Source: Leptobrachium leishanense
Taxonomy: Eukaryota; Chordata; Amphibia; Anura; Megophryidae
Direction of reading: 5' to 3'
Assembly (NCBI GenBank): GCA_009667805.1
Contig: CM019064.1
Location: forward strand, 76,692,400 to 76,756,399
DNA length: 64,000 nt
Part shown: one piece after another, positions 44,390-56,144 of the stretch
How the letters are laid out: each line of letters begins with the position of its first letter
Position numbering within the stretch: the stretch's first letter is position 1
Position numbers and translations under genes: made by a program
The notes under the pieces: generated by a model
Database searches by the model: none
The model's input: only the letters and a program-made list of their open reading frames with translations
Told to the model about the DNA's origin: nothing

Positions 44390-45616
44390 TGAGCCAACTT
44401 TGTCACTATATCAATCTGATGTCCAAACAGCCTCTTTCCTGCACTGCCATTAAAGATCTTATAGCCCCTTAAACTCTACACCCCGTGTTCTATTTACAAT
44501 TACGGAAATTCCTAAAAACTCAACTATGCAACTTAACTTCTCATGATCTAGTCAACCCTGTCAATTCTATAGTGTCCGCCAAGAATCTGTTGCCGTTTAC
44601 CACATCACAAATTTATTATTATCATTATTATTCTGTATTTATAAAGCGCCAACATATTCCACAGTGCTGTACAATGGGGGAGTGCAGACATACATGAGAC
44701 CTACTAAGCACGTAAGGAACAGCTGGCCCTGCCCTTAGGATAATTGCCCTACTGATACAGCACTTTACACAAGTGCTCAGCCAGACATCCCGTGAGCTTA
44801 CAATCTAAAAGGACAGGGGTGAGTGAAACAGAAGGGGAGCTGGGGGTGTGGATCTAATAGCAAGCTACAGGTTGATTAGAATAAAGTGGCAGCAGGTGGA
44901 GGGGAATGAATGAGTTTGGGCCTAGGACTGGGTGGAGGGTGGATGGGGCGGGTGGCAGTGCAGAGTCTGGAGTTGTGGCTGTGTGTGATGAGCTGAATGT
45001 AGGAAAAGGCAGAGCTGTTAGGAGAGGGAGTCTTATGCAAGCAGGTAATGACGTGCATGGGGGAGGAGGAGGAAGAGGGGGAGGAGGAGGAGGGGGAAGC
45101 ATGGTGATGAAACAGCAGTTTTTTTTTACCATCATAAACTATCAGAAATGGAGGGAAGACATTAAAGGGAAAAGTAATCAGCCTGGGAGTAATACATAAC
45201 ATGCAGGAGACAAGAAACACAGCAGGAGTGGCGAAGTGAAGCAGTTTGAATGACGTCATGGTCAATTTATGCCCTGAGCCCTCCTGCATGCTGTGCTGCC
45301 CGCATTCACTCCCTGGAAATCGATTTCCAAATGTCTCTCCGTTTTCCCTACACTCACTCCCCAGGAGTTGATAAATGCTATGTTGTCCTCGTTGTGCATT
45401 GTTTCCTCATCTAATTATTGGGAAATGTTTTACAGGATCCTTCACCGAACGTATATGCCGCCTTCCAGGATGGTGCTCCCGATTCACACTAGGACGTCTT
45501 TGAGAGACAACTTTCTCTATTCTTCTTGGTACTCTCTGCAAATGTTGAAAGGAAAGCCCCCAATCCCATTTACCCCACCTGACACATCATTCTCCCAGCT
45601 TTTGGAGTCTAGATAA
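44390..45616 (+). pseudogene. Tx1/L1-type ORF2 C-terminal remnant
   Basis: Two separated frames resemble the C-terminus of L1/Tx1 ORF2: FYLQLRKFLKTQ..SAKNLLPF near 44485-44620 and SNYWEMFYRILHRTYMPP near 45410-45480. They are split by about 650 bp (44625-45270) that includes an inverted L2/CR1 tail. Frame breaks are frequent. Similarity is by eye and modest. Confidence 0.45.
44625..45270 (-). mobile_element. Insertion with inverted L2-type tail
   Basis: (TTA)n at 44622-44640 followed by TTTATAAAGCGCCAACATAT and ACAGTGCTGTACAATG is the reverse complement of an L2/CR1 3' end. The rest is purine-rich (45057-45100 is a GGAGGA tract) and noncoding. It may be a LINE-tailed SINE. Confidence 0.45.
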
Positions 45617-46300
45617 CTTTGATGGTTTATCTTTGTGATCAGCCACATGTTTTGGTTTTTGCCTCGTCGTCAGCTTTTTTGCTGTGACTCTAGCATAGGT
45701 TCATACTCTGTGGCATTGTATCACTTTTCTCTGTCATTCTGACTACCAATCCCTTAGTAAGACTAACCTGTTTACCCTGTCGTTCTGAAACTGATTATCT
45801 GTCATGTACCTGATTCATTAATAAAAAATGTTGTTTTTTTTTAAAAAAAAAAAATAATATTTTTAGTTCTATACTCTCCCTGGCTTTTGTAACACAACAA
45901 TAAAGTTTGATGACTTTGTTTTTACAGTGAACGTGGGGGCTTCTATTTACAATTTATTTGCAGTTATAAATTTGTTTCCCCCCAAAAAGATCATCCATCC
46001 TGCAATAAAAAGATATGCATATGGGACTGTGCATCCTAATTTCCATTTTTCAGTGCAAAAATGTGTATATACTTTTTTGGTAGCGAAAGCGTTACATTTA
46101 TCATTCTCAAATTTCATTTGTATCCTTTTTTTCCTCCCATTTTTGCATTTAAATAGCATCAGCTTTTTGTGAAGGGCTTTTAATAAACAATAAATGAGTA
46201 GGAGTCAACTAGGTTTCATAAACAGCACTTTGTCAAACGAGCTTAATTGCTTTCCATGAGGAAGTGAGAGAAAATGCAGATAACGGGCTTGCAGTAGTTT
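45617..46300. other. Probable L1-type 3' untranslated remnant, otherwise nothing
   Basis: T-rich DNA with ATTCATTAATAAAAAATG near 45812 and an A run, which would fit the 3' end of the preceding L1 remnant. Nothing else seen. Confidence 0.35.
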
Positions 46301-46313
46301 GTGATATATTTTT

Positions 46314-46365
46314 TATTTAGCTAAAGCATTTGATACTGTGCCACATGGACGGTTACTGAGCAACT
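46314..46365 (+). pseudogene. Tiny RT fragment
   Basis: The frame LAKAFDTVPHGRLLSN matches the first catalytic block of a LINE reverse transcriptase. Neighbouring sequence is not readable as RT. Confidence 0.55.
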
Positions 46366-46654
46366 AAAAGAGATTGGCTCAGTGAAAAATGTTTGTGAAT
46401 CGAAAACAGCAAAAAGTCGCTTGATGCAAAATTCACAGAATTGATAGAACTGGCACCCCTGCATATATTTTGGTTTTAGAAGATCTTGCTGGGTGGGTTG
46501 AAAACCAAAAACAAAACAGGGTTATATAGTAAGTAGGGATGAGCTGTTCGGGTTCGGACGGTTCGGAGTTCCACCCGAACTTTGGCAGTTCGAAAGTTCA
46601 CGAATTTCGAACTTTTTGGGCGTGTTCGGTTCAGGTTCAAAAAAAAAAAGAAAT

Positions 46655-46765
46655 TTTGAAAAAAGTATAGAAAATGCTTAAAAAAATACTAAAAAATCTA
46701 GAAATAAAGAGACTCTTTACTGCAGAATATTATAAGCAACGGTTTATTAGATATCGAATTAAAAA
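46655..46765 (+). mobile_element. Internal MITE-1 fragment
   Basis: Words CTTTACTGCAGAATATTATA and CGGTTTATTAGATAT match the interior of MITE-1 without its termini. Either a truncated copy or shared ancestry with the hAT element. Confidence 0.6.
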
Positions 46766-46831
46766 CTAATGTGTACGTGGAAAGATTATCAACTCTAAAT
46801 GACCTCTGTTCACAAACGGGCATAACACCAT

Positions 46832-47044
46832 CAGGGTTATTCAGAGAGCGTGAAAAGCAGGAGAATAGCTGGAGAATAGCTGGAGAATGACTGGAGAATG
46901 AAAAATTCTAGGTCAAAATAGCCAAACCAGAAATATTCTCCCTTTCATCTCACTTTCCAAATCGGCTATTTTGACCTAGACTTTTTCATTCTCCAGTTAT
47001 TCTCCAGTCATTCTCCTGCTTTTCACGCTCTCTGAATAACCCTG
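46832..47044. mobile_element. MITE-2, complete 213-bp copy
   Basis: CAGGGTTATTCAGAGAGCGT to CTCTCTGAATAACCCTG; the terminal repeats span most of the element, so it folds into one long hairpin. GGAGAATRGCTGGAGAAT is repeated three times near the left end. Confidence 0.82.
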
Positions 47045-47234
47045 CAGGTGTTTTTAGTCTGGTAATCAATTTGATACATTGTACAATATACTGAGGGTGG
47101 GGTGGTGTCTGTTGTCTGCTTCTGATTGAGATTTGAGAATTAACTTCCCTAAAACATCCTAATTTGCTGCATTAAACTGGTGTTAGAAAAAAATCTAAAG
47201 CAACGTTATTTTTCACCTCGGGATTAAACATTCA

Positions 47235-47405
47235 CAGGGTTATTCAGAGAGCGGTGAAACTCAGGAGAATGACTGGAGAATGGAAAATTCTAGGTCAAAA
47301 TAGCCAAACCAGAAAAATTGTCCCATTTATTTCACTTTCCAAATCGGCTATTTGGTCTAGATTGTTCTCTTCTCCTGCCAGTTCTCCTGGCTTTCACCTC
47401 TCTCT
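47235..47405. mobile_element. MITE-2 copy, right end missing
   Basis: Starts CAGGGTTATTCAGAGAGC; the last 11 bases (GAATAACCCTG) are absent where the next MITE-2 begins. Confidence 0.75.
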
Positions 47406-47933
47406 CAGGGTTGTTCAGAGAAAGGTGAAAACCAGGAGAATGGCAGGAAAAGAGAACAATCTGGACCAAATAGCCAATTAGGAAAGTGAGATAAGGCTAG
47501 GGTCAGACTAACGCATTTTTCGCAGCGACCATCAAAAAGTGCGTCCGAACGCATTGCTGTATTTTTTCACGGATTGCGAGAAAACGGTCATACGATGCGC
47601 ATTTTTGTGCGTGATTTTTTTACGGATCCAAACCAGGAAGCTTTGGGTGTCTGGACGTTATGTTGGTCGGACATGAGCAGGGTCTGACGTCTCCAAATCA
47701 CGCACACACGCCGCTAGTGGACGCAGCGCACTCTGTACGTCCGTACTAGCGGTTCTGCGTTCTCGAAAAAATGCGTTCATTTTCCACTTGCGTTGCGCAG
47801 CCGGACTTTCGTGCGACCGTACTTCGTATATTGGCCGTCATTGCCCCTCATTTGCTGCTAGTGCGGCCGTGATTAAGTGCGCCTAAACGCACGTTAAAAA
47901 TTCGGTAGTCTGAGACTTTACTGTCGACTGAGC

Positions 47934-48655
47934 ATGGGGAAGAAGCTGAAAACACTTCCACAGCGCAGGTTGGTGGACACCAGACAGGCGGACATTAGAG
48001 ATTCACTGAATTATAGACGCTCTGCAACAGTTATACCCCCCTCTTCCCTCCTGCCCATGTGGTATGACTCCTCTGAGGAGGAAGACTGCTCCTGGCACAA
48101 CGGACGGGGGCCCGATTGGCCCGCCGAGACGTCCCGGGACAAGAATCCAATGACTATGAGTGCCGCTGCACGCAAGAGAGCGCAGAAAAAGAGGAAAAAG
48201 GCCTTGGCAGCGGAGTTACCTGAGGCCACAGCTACGGAGCCCTCCGCAGGTGGCTCAGAGGCTGATACGCTAATGTCGGATGCGGAGGACCTGTCACGAC
48301 GGACGGACGGCCGCACAAGAGGGAGACCTACAACCGCAGCGGATATCGGATACCCCAGGGGAGACTGGCTCTCTATTGGGTGCAGCAACGCCTCCAGGCT
48401 CTGCCGGGACCCCTGCGGCTGCCCCAGATGACATGCGCCCCACTACGATGCAGGACTATAGAAACTTCATAGCGGAGATCAAATCAATATGGCTGACCAA
48501 ATTATCTAACGTGCGCTCTGAGGTAAAGGAGGTGCGCTCACAGATGGTGGCGGTTCAGGCTCAGAATGTGGAGTTGGCAGAAGAACAGACGGTATTGTCG
48601 GCACAGGTGACTGCTCTCAGGTCTCAGGTGGAGGTTTTGACACGCTCAGTGGAGG
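47934..48655 (+). pseudogene. L1-type ORF1, N-terminal half
   Basis: The frame opens MGKKLKTLPQRRL and has a basic run (ARKRAQKKRKKAL), then a frameshift near 48400 leads into a coiled coil: heptads through SEVKEVRSQMVAVQAQNVEL and LTRSVEALE (48455-48655). A coiled coil before an RNA-binding domain is the standard plan of L1 ORF1 protein, which trimerises and binds the element RNA. The frame then runs into the hAT insertion; the 8-bp duplication falls in the ALE codons. Confidence 0.8.
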
Positions 48656-49443
48656 CTCTGGAGCAGGGCCGGACTGGGGATAAAAACCAGCCCTGGAAAT
48701 AATTTCATACCAGCCCCATAGCATTATTATACCAGCCCAACGTCATTATTATGTTATTCATAAAAGGGAAAACCATGCATTTTAAAATACATTTGAAGAG
48801 TATTATATATAGATAAGACAGATGTGAAAGCAAATAGGGACAAGAACAATCCACTTATGGCTATGGTGATGAATATCAAGGAAGTTTTCTTCAAATACAG
48901 AAGATGCAGTTTCAAAACTTTTTTTAACATAAATAACTGAAAGACACACAATATTATATAGATAAATAGTGTGCATAAAAAGTAAAAATAGGGCAAATGT
49001 TTTACATAACAGTAATTAAATATTGGAACAGTTACAATAAACCATTTGAGATAATAAAAAGTGCAAATATGTTGCTGTTAATTCTTCAACAGTACAAAAA
49101 GTGCAAAAACCTTTTGAATTCCAAAAGTCTGAATACCTAGAAAACATATTCAGGAGTGTGGAAATTTAAAAAAAAATCTACTTGTCCAACGGGCTAAGTG
49201 GTAGTCCAATCTACTTGTCCCTCAGGACGATCTACTTGTCCTGAAAAGAAAAATAATTTAAACTAGTGTTTAGAGGCCTTTATTCATAACAGCGCGCACA
49301 TAATTTATAATGCCCACAGATATAGACCTCAGACCAGATAATGCCCACATAGATAGACCTCAGACCAGATAATGCCCACATATATACATGTGGCATGATT
49401 TTAATTAATTGACCTGCAAACTGAGCAGCACTGAATAAGAAAC

Positions 49444-49687
49444 CATAATGGTAAACTGAGTATGCTGCGCTGTTTGGATCAATCTTCTCCTTTCACACCT
49501 GAGATAGGGAAGAAAGTTTCTCCACCACCATGACATCCCCACCATGGAGCCTGATCCGGCATCATGCCGGATCAGGCAGGCTCCATGGTGGGGAGTTCAT
49601 GGTGGTGGAGAAACTTTCTTTCCCTATCTCAGGTGTGAAAGGAGAAGATTGATCCAAACAGCGCAGCATACTCAGTTTACCATTATG
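49444..49687. repeat. 244-bp near-perfect palindrome
   Basis: Left arm from CATAATGGTAAACTGAG to GCCTGATCCGGCA, right arm its mirror from TGCCGGATCAGGCAGG to CAGTTTACCATTATG; arms of about 119 bp, a few differences, and virtually no spacer (centre near 49565). Frames on the two strands mirror each other. Confidence 0.92.
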
Positions 49688-50094
49688 CTGGAGGCATGGC
49701 GGTGGTGAGAAGGTGGGAAACTGCAGCGGTGTGCCTGGAGCTGCTGGCACAGAACTTCCCAAGCTACACGTCCTCGGGTTATGTGTCTCAGGCAGTGGTG
49801 TATTTAGGTTTTGTGCTGCCCTAGGCCTGACTAAACTCGTGCACCCCCTAATTTAAATTTGACATGCCCCTTCCTGTCATGGTCGCACATCTTCCTCTTT
49901 AGGCTCCACCTTTTCCTTTCTGTATATTAAAAGTGGATACCAAGTTCCTACTTGTATACCATTTCAAATGTATCTATTGAGATAAATAAAATTTATGAAA
50001 GGTTTAAATTCAACCATTTTTACAAAGATCAGACATGCATGTCAAGTATACTGGATCACAGTTGCTCTAATTGGTTGAACAAAAAAACCCACAG

Positions 50095-50390
50095 AAATGT
50101 GCACGTGTTTGAGAATATCACAGAGCTGCACAGCAATAAAACCCACAAATGTGCACTATGTATGAGCGTATCACATAGCCGCACAGCAATGAAACTCACG
50201 CTCATACACAGTGCACATTTCTGTATCACAGAGCTGCACAGCAATAGAACTCAGTAATGTGCACTGGTTAAGCATATCAGAGCAACACAGCAGTAGAACT
50301 CTCACTCTCACGGTAAAGGCAGTGAGTATGAACATACACAGAATCCACACCTATAGACCTCTAATGGTAAAGGCAATGAGTCTCTCCTTT
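50095..50390. repeat. Degenerate 55-60 bp repeat
   Basis: Four or five units of the form CAGAGCTGCACAGCAATAAA ... ATGTGCACTATGTATGAGCA. The same words appear near 29075-29125 in the minisatellite-bearing hAT end. Confidence 0.6.
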
Positions 50391-50539
50391 TTCATGTCCT
50401 CCTCCCTTTATCATGTCCATCTCCCCACCTCCCTTTTCAGTCCATTTCACCCCCTTCCTTTTCATTTCCCACTCTTTCCACGTCACCCCACTTTTTTCAT
50501 TTCACTCACCCCCACTCTTTTCATTTCACTCACCCCCAC

Positions 50540-53500
50540 TCACCACTGTATTTCACACCCCTCAGTCATTTTATTTCACACACCACTCACCTGTCATTTT
50601 ATTTCACACAGCCCTCAGTCATTTTATTTCACACAGCCCTCAGTCATTTTATTTCACACACCACTCACCTGTCATTTTATTTCACACAGCCCTCAGTCAT
50701 TTTATTTCACGCACCCCTCACCATTTTATTTCACACAGCCCTCAGTCATTTTATTTCACGCACCCCTCACCATTTTATTTCACACCCCTCACCATTTTAT
50801 TTCACACACCCCTCACCAGTCATTTTATTTCACACACCCCTCACCAGACATTTTATTTCACACCCCTCACCATTTTATTTCACACACCCCTCACCAGTCA
50901 TTTTATTTCACACACCCCCACCAGTCATTTTATTTCACACCCCTCCTCAGTCATTTTATTTCACACACCCCTCATTTTATTTCACACACCCCTCATTTTA
51001 TTTCACACACCCCTCATTTTATTTCACACCCCTCAGCCATTTTCACACCCCTCAGCCATTTTCACACCCCTCATTTTATTTCACACACCCAGTCATTTTA
51101 TTTCACGCACCCCTCAGCAGTCATTTTATTTCACACCCCCTCACCAGTCATTTTATTTCACACCCCTCATTTTATTTCACACCCCTCACCAGTCATTTTA
51201 TTTCACACCCCCTCACCAGTCATTTTATTTCACACCCCCTCACCAGTCATTTTATTTCACACCCCAGTCATTTTATTTCACACACCCCTCACCAGTCATT
51301 TTATTTCACACACCCCCACCAGTCATTTTATTTCACACCCCTCCTCAGTCATTTTATTTCACACACCCCTCATTTTATTTCACACACCCCTCATTTTATT
51401 TCACGCACCCCTCACCAGTCATTTTATTTCACACAGCCCTCAGTCATTTTATTTCACACAGCCCTCACCAGTCATTTTATTTCACACCCCTCAGCCATTT
51501 TATTTCACACACCCCTCATTTTATTTCACGCACCCCTCACCAGTCATTTTATTTCACGCAGCCCTCAGTCATTTTATTTCACACAGCCCTCACCAGTCAT
51601 TTTATTTCACACCCCTCCTCAGTCATTTTATTTCACACCCCTCCTCAGTCATTTTATTTCACACCCCTCCTCAGTCATTTTATTTCACACCCCTCATTTT
51701 ATTTCACACACCCCTCAGTCATTTTATTTCACACCCCTCATTTTATTTCACGCACCCCTCACCATTTTGTTTCACACCCCTCATTTTATTTCACACACCC
51801 CTCACCAGTCATTTTATTTCATACATCCCTCAGTCATTTTATTTCACACACCACTCACCTGTCATTTTATTTCACACAGCCCTCAGTCATTTTATTTCAC
51901 GCACCCCTCACCATTTTATTTCACACAGCCCTCAGTCATTTTATTTCACGCACCCCTCACCATTTTATTTCACACCCCTCACCATTTTATTTCACACACC
52001 CCTCACCATTTTATTTCACACCCCTCACCATTTTATTTCACACACCCCTCACCAGTCATTTTATTTCACACACCCCCACCAGTCATTTTATTTCACACCC
52101 CTCCTCAGTCATTTTATTTCACACACCCCTCATTTTATTTCACACACCCCTCATTTTATTTCACACACCCCTCATTTTATTTCACACCCCTCAGCCATTT
52201 TCACACCCCTCATTTTATTTCACACACCCAGTCATTTTATTTCACGCACCCCTCAGCAGTCATTTTATTTCACACCCCCTCACCAGTCATTTTATTTCAC
52301 ACCCCTCATTTTATTTCACACCCCTCCAGTCATTTTATTTCACACCCCCTCACCAGTCATTTTATTTCACACCCCCTCACACCCCTCAGCCATTTTATTT
52401 CACACACCCCTCATTTTATTTCACGCACCCCTCACCAGTCATTTTATTTCACGCAGCCCTCAGTCATTTTATTTCACACAGCCCTCACCAGTCATTTTAT
52501 TTCACACCCCTCCTCAGTCATTTTATTTCACACCCCTCCTCAGTCATTTTATTTCACACCCCTCATTTTATTTCACACACCCCTCAGTCATTTTATTTCA
52601 CACCCCTCATTTTATTTCACGCACCCCTCACCATTTTGTTTCACACCCCTCATTTTATTTCACACACCCCTCACCAGTCATTTTATTTCATACATCCCTC
52701 AGTCATTTTATTTCACACACCACTCACCTGTCATTTTATTTCACACAGCCCTCAGTCATTTTATTTCACGCACCCCTCACCATTTTATTTCACACAGCCC
52801 TCAGTCATTTTATTTCACACCCCCTCACCAGTCATTTTATTTCACACCCCAGTCATTTTATTTCACACACCCCTCACCAGTCATTTTATTTCACACACCC
52901 CTCACCAGTCATTTTATTTCACACACCCCCACCAGTCATTTTATTTCACACCCCTCCTCAGACATTTTATTTCACACACCCCTCATTTTATTTCACACAC
53001 CCCTCATTTTATTTCACACACCCCTCATTTTATTTCACGCACCCCTCACCAGTCATTTTATTTCACACAGCCCTCAGTCATTTTATTTCACGCACCCCTC
53101 ATTTTATTTCACGCACCCCTCACCAGTCATTTTATTTCACACAGCCCTCAGTCATTTTATTTCACACAGCCCTCACCAGTCATTTTATTTCACACCCCTC
53201 AGCCATTTTATTTCACACCCCTCATTTTATTTCACACACCCCTCACCAGTCATTTTATTTCACACACCCCTCATTTTATTTCACGCACCCCTCACCATTT
53301 TATTTCACACACCCCTCACCAGTCATTTTATTTCACGCAGCCCTCAGTCATTTTATTTCACACAGCCCTCACCAGTCATTTTATTTCACACCCCTCCTCA
53401 GTCATTTTATTTCACACCCCTCATTTTATTTCACACACCCCCAGTCATTTTATTTCACACCCCTCATTTTATTTCACACACCCCTCACCAGCCATTTTAT

Positions 53501-53850
53501 TTCACACCCCTCAGCCATTTTCACACCCCTCATTTTATTTCACACACCCCTCACCAGTCATTTTATTTCACACCCCTCATTTTATTTCACACACCCCTCA
53601 CCAGTCATTTTATTTCACACCCCTCATTTTATTTCAAACACCCCTCACCAGACATTTTATTTCACACCCCTCATTTTATTTCACACACCCCCCACCAGTC
53701 ATTTTATTTCACACACCCCCCACCAGTCATTTTATTTCACACACCCCCCACCAGTCATTTTATTTCACCCCCCAGTCATTTTATCTCACACACCCCTCCC
53801 CGCATTTCACTCCCTCCCCCTCACTCACCAGTCATTTCAATTCACCTTCG
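50540..53850. repeat. 19-28 bp minisatellite (ATTTTATTTCACACACCCCT)
   Basis: More than 120 units built from CATTTTATTTCACAC plus ACCCCTCACCAGT, AGCCCTCAGT, CCCTCCTCAGT or CCCTCAT. Blocks of hundreds of bases recur in the same order (compare 50640-50790, 51838-51980 and 52700-52800), a higher-order structure. Few stop words occur, so frames of 695 to 1,220 codons are open; their peptides repeat HFISHTP and are not proteins. Confidence 0.95.
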
Positions 53851-54439
53851 GTGAACCTAGGAGCTGGACCTGAGATCCACCGCAGCTGCACGTGCATCAT
53901 GCTGCTGGAGCTTTAGGAGGAAGTGATGTGAATGATCACTTCCTCCCAGCGTCAGAGAGAGTACACGTGACAGCCCACTCGGGAGTGCGCCTGTCTCCCC
54001 CATCGAGTCCCCCAATACAGCACCCAGTCACTCCATATTTGGTCTGTGGTCCCTCATACCAGCCACCCGCAACTGCCCTCCTTCAGCCCAGGGTGTGTGC
54101 GCTATTCAGCATCGGCTGGTAAAACGAGCGAGGCTCCGCCCACCAGCGCAGACCCATCTCTATGGTAACCCAGCGCTTCCCTCTATCAGTTACAGAGTGA
54201 CTTTTCTCATGTGGAGGGTGTCTTTTTTTGCCGCCTCACGTAAACTGCCGCCCTAGGCCTAGGCCAAGATACATCAGTGGTCTCAGGGGATGCTCTGCCT
54301 GCGGCTGGATGGCTGGGGTCATGGACGGTAATATGTATCCCCGGGGAGTCGGTCAGGGCCAGGCAGATTACGCTATATACATATATTCACCTTACCACCA
54401 CCAGCAACCTGCTGTCTCCAAAGTCCTCTCCTCCTGTGC

Positions 54440-54940
54440 CGCACTGACTCGCCGTGAAATAAAATGGGGACGGAGGTCACTCGGAGCTCTGAGGAGTTGG
54501 CTGAGTGAGCTGCTGGCCTCGCGCTGGGTGGCCTCCCTCTCTAGTGTGTCACACTCACACATCTGCCAGCCTCCTCCTCGTGTGACTCGTCTCGAGGGTC
54601 TTCAGCGCGGCGCCTGCGCAATGTGGCAATGAAGGGAGGGCCGAGGGTGGCGCCAATGCAGAGTGCGTGCCATTTCCCATCCCAGCCTTGTGTTCGCTGG
54701 GTGGGACGCACGCTGCAGCGGCTGTCAGCCCGGCGGCCCCTCCTCCCTCATGAGTCAGTCACTCACTAGCCTGGCCGCAGCCCGCAGGCACTGACAGGCG
54801 GAGGCCAGGCAGTGTGTGTAACCCACGGGCCGGCTCGGCCGCAGCTGGCTGCCGGCTGCTAGTACCAGCCCGCATTTTCTTGATTACTGCTGGGGCGGCA
54901 CAATGATTGCAGCAGCCTACCGGGATTCATCCCGGTATCC
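54440..54940. other. CpG-rich noncoding block of the hAT element
   Basis: GC- and CpG-rich stretch (for example GGTCTTCAGCGCGGCGCCTG) in the right part of the element at 48664-54961. CpG density is much higher than in the surroundings; it could be a captured promoter-like region, but no gene is evident. Confidence 0.4.
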
Positions 54941-54969
54941 CGGTAGGCCAGTCCGGCACTGCTCTGGAG

Positions 54970-55479
54970 TCCCGGCACCGTCGGCGTAATGTCCGTGTCC
55001 GGGGAGTTCCCGAGTCGGTTACTCCAGCGGACTTACTCTCGTACACTAATAGTCTGGCACGCCAGGTTTTGGAGGATCCGCCTGACACCCCGGAGGTGTT
55101 TAGCACAGTCTACCGCATTCGCAAGGCTGCTGAGGCCCCACGGGATGCCCCGAGAGATGTGATCGCGGTCACAGCAGATGTGGCAGCCAAAACACGGATC
55201 ATGACAGCGCCGGGGGCGCGAGCTGATGTCCTATTCGATGGAGTAACCCTGAAATTATTTCACGACCTGCCCTTTGCAACGCTGATGGCGCGCCGCAGAT
55301 ATCGCGAGGTGACAACTTTCCTCAGGCATAAAGGGGTCCGGTACCGCTGGGGTCCAGCCGGCTCATTAGTGGTTACCCATAACAAAATGTCGTATGTAAT
55401 CTCGGACCCGGCCGAGGCCTGGCCTGTTTTACTGGGGGCGGGTTTTGCGCCGGATGGTGCGCTCGTCTCCCCGGGCTGA
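54970..55479 (+). pseudogene. L1-type ORF1, RNA-binding half
   Basis: Continues directly from the N-terminal half: SRHRRRNVRVRGVPESV opens the RRM-like domain; PRDVIAVTADVAAKTRI and LFHDLPFATLMARRRYREV mark the domain's end and the C-terminal domain, followed by HKGVRYRWGPAGSLVV. These are the conserved blocks of L1 ORF1 (transposase_22 type). Stop at 55477-55479. The frame is open throughout, so decay since insertion is limited. Confidence 0.85.
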
Positions 55480-56022
55480 GAACTTAGGTGATGGGAATCT
55501 CTGACTTGTTTGCACAACACCTTTACGAGAAGCCGCCTCTTTTTCAATGCGTTCTTTTTAGTTCATGGTTTTGCATTTTTGACTCATGTTTCGTTGTTTA
55601 TCTGATGTCTTTTGCTGCTCGGAATGTTATAGGAAGACCCCCTCTCTTTCTCTGTTGTTTTTAATTTTTATTTTTATATAGTTTGAGGAGCTATTTAGAT
55701 GGATTCGGGGATTGTGATGTGAGCCCCTTTGATAACCCCCCCCCTCCCTCATTGCCTGTATTGCTATTTGGGATTTTGGAAGTGTCTTATGCTCCCCTTT
55801 TCCCTTTTTCTTTAGGTTTCAGGCCTTTTCTCCCCCCCCCCTTATGATGGCATTGCCTTTGGCGCTTGCAGATGTCTCAATACGCCTCTTTATCTATTTT
55901 TTATTTCTTATCTATATAATGCTTTACGACAGTTGATATCACAGCCCTGTGTGGCTGCTTTCTTGTTGGTCGACATGTGGCCCTATTTGAAATTTCTAAA
56001 TAAAGAATTTAAAAAAAATAAA
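55480..56022 (+). other. 3' noncoding region of the ORF1-only element
   Basis: T- and C-run-rich DNA with no ORF2, ending AAATAAAGAATTT and A-rich. Serves as 3' UTR and polyadenylation site. Confidence 0.7.
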
Positions 56023-56144
56023 AAAAATTCGCTAGTCTGACCCTAGCCTAAATGGGAGAATTTTTCTGGTTTGGCTATTTTGACCTAGAATTTTCCATTC
56101 TCCAGTCATTCTCCTGCTCTTCACCACTCTCTGAATAACCCTGA

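Larger units (their letters stand above)
49793..54279. mobile_element. hAT element carrying the FISHTP minisatellite
   Basis: Left end CAGTGGTGTATTTAGG, right end CCAAGATACATCAGTG (inverse CACTGATGTATCTTGG, about three quarters matching), with the 8-bp duplication GTCTCAGG on both sides (49785-49792 and 54280-54287). Both ends share GCYGCCCTAGGCCT. It is 4.5 kb, of which 3.3 kb is minisatellite. Confidence 0.85.
48664..54961. mobile_element. hAT element inside L1 ORF1
   Basis: CAGGGCCGGACTGGGG and GGCCAGTCCGGCACTG are inverted termini; the 8-bp duplication CTCTGGAG flanks it exactly (48656-48663 and 54962-54969). A short hairpin (GGGATTCATCCCGGTATCCC) lies at the right end. It carries a 244-bp palindrome and a further hAT. 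No transposase found. Confidence 0.92.
47914..56022 (+). mobile_element. ORF1-only L1-type element
   Basis: It is flanked by an imperfect 18-bp direct repeat, AAAAATTCGGTAGTCTGA (47896-47913) and the same with GC for GG (56023-56040). It begins 20 bases before the ORF1 ATG, encodes ORF1, then passes 540 bp of T-rich noncoding DNA to AAATAAAGAATTT and a poly(A) tail. No ORF2 is present, which recalls mammalian HAL1 elements. ORF1 is interrupted by the hAT at 48664-54961. Confidence 0.8.
47495..56048. mobile_element. MITE-3 (Harbinger-like) with a later L1-type insertion
   Basis: GGCTAGGGTCAGACTAACGC and CGCTAGTCTGACCCTAGCC are inverted termini; TAA flanks on both sides (47492-47494 and 56049-56051). 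Native sequence is 47495-47913 plus the last 8 bp, about 430 bp, like the copy at 6638. The L1-type insertion landed next to its right terminus. Confidence 0.88.
47406..56143. mobile_element. MITE-2 copy split by an 8.5-kb insertion
   Basis: The left half (47406-47494, CAGGGTTGTTCAGAGAAAGG) and right half (56049-56143, ending CTCTCTGAATAACCCTG) together make one MITE-2. The junction without the insertion reads GTGAGATAAATGGGAG, as in unbroken copies. Confidence 0.85.

Noticed and set aside
50211..53916. Very long frames (1,220, 1,167 and 695 codons) with repeated HFISHTP peptides
   Set aside because: All lie in a minisatellite that lacks stop words in every plus-strand frame; three overlapping frames cannot all be genes and no domain or start context exists.
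54440..54940. CpG island of a host gene
   Set aside because: It lies wholly inside a hAT element with intact duplications and no exon is seen next to it.
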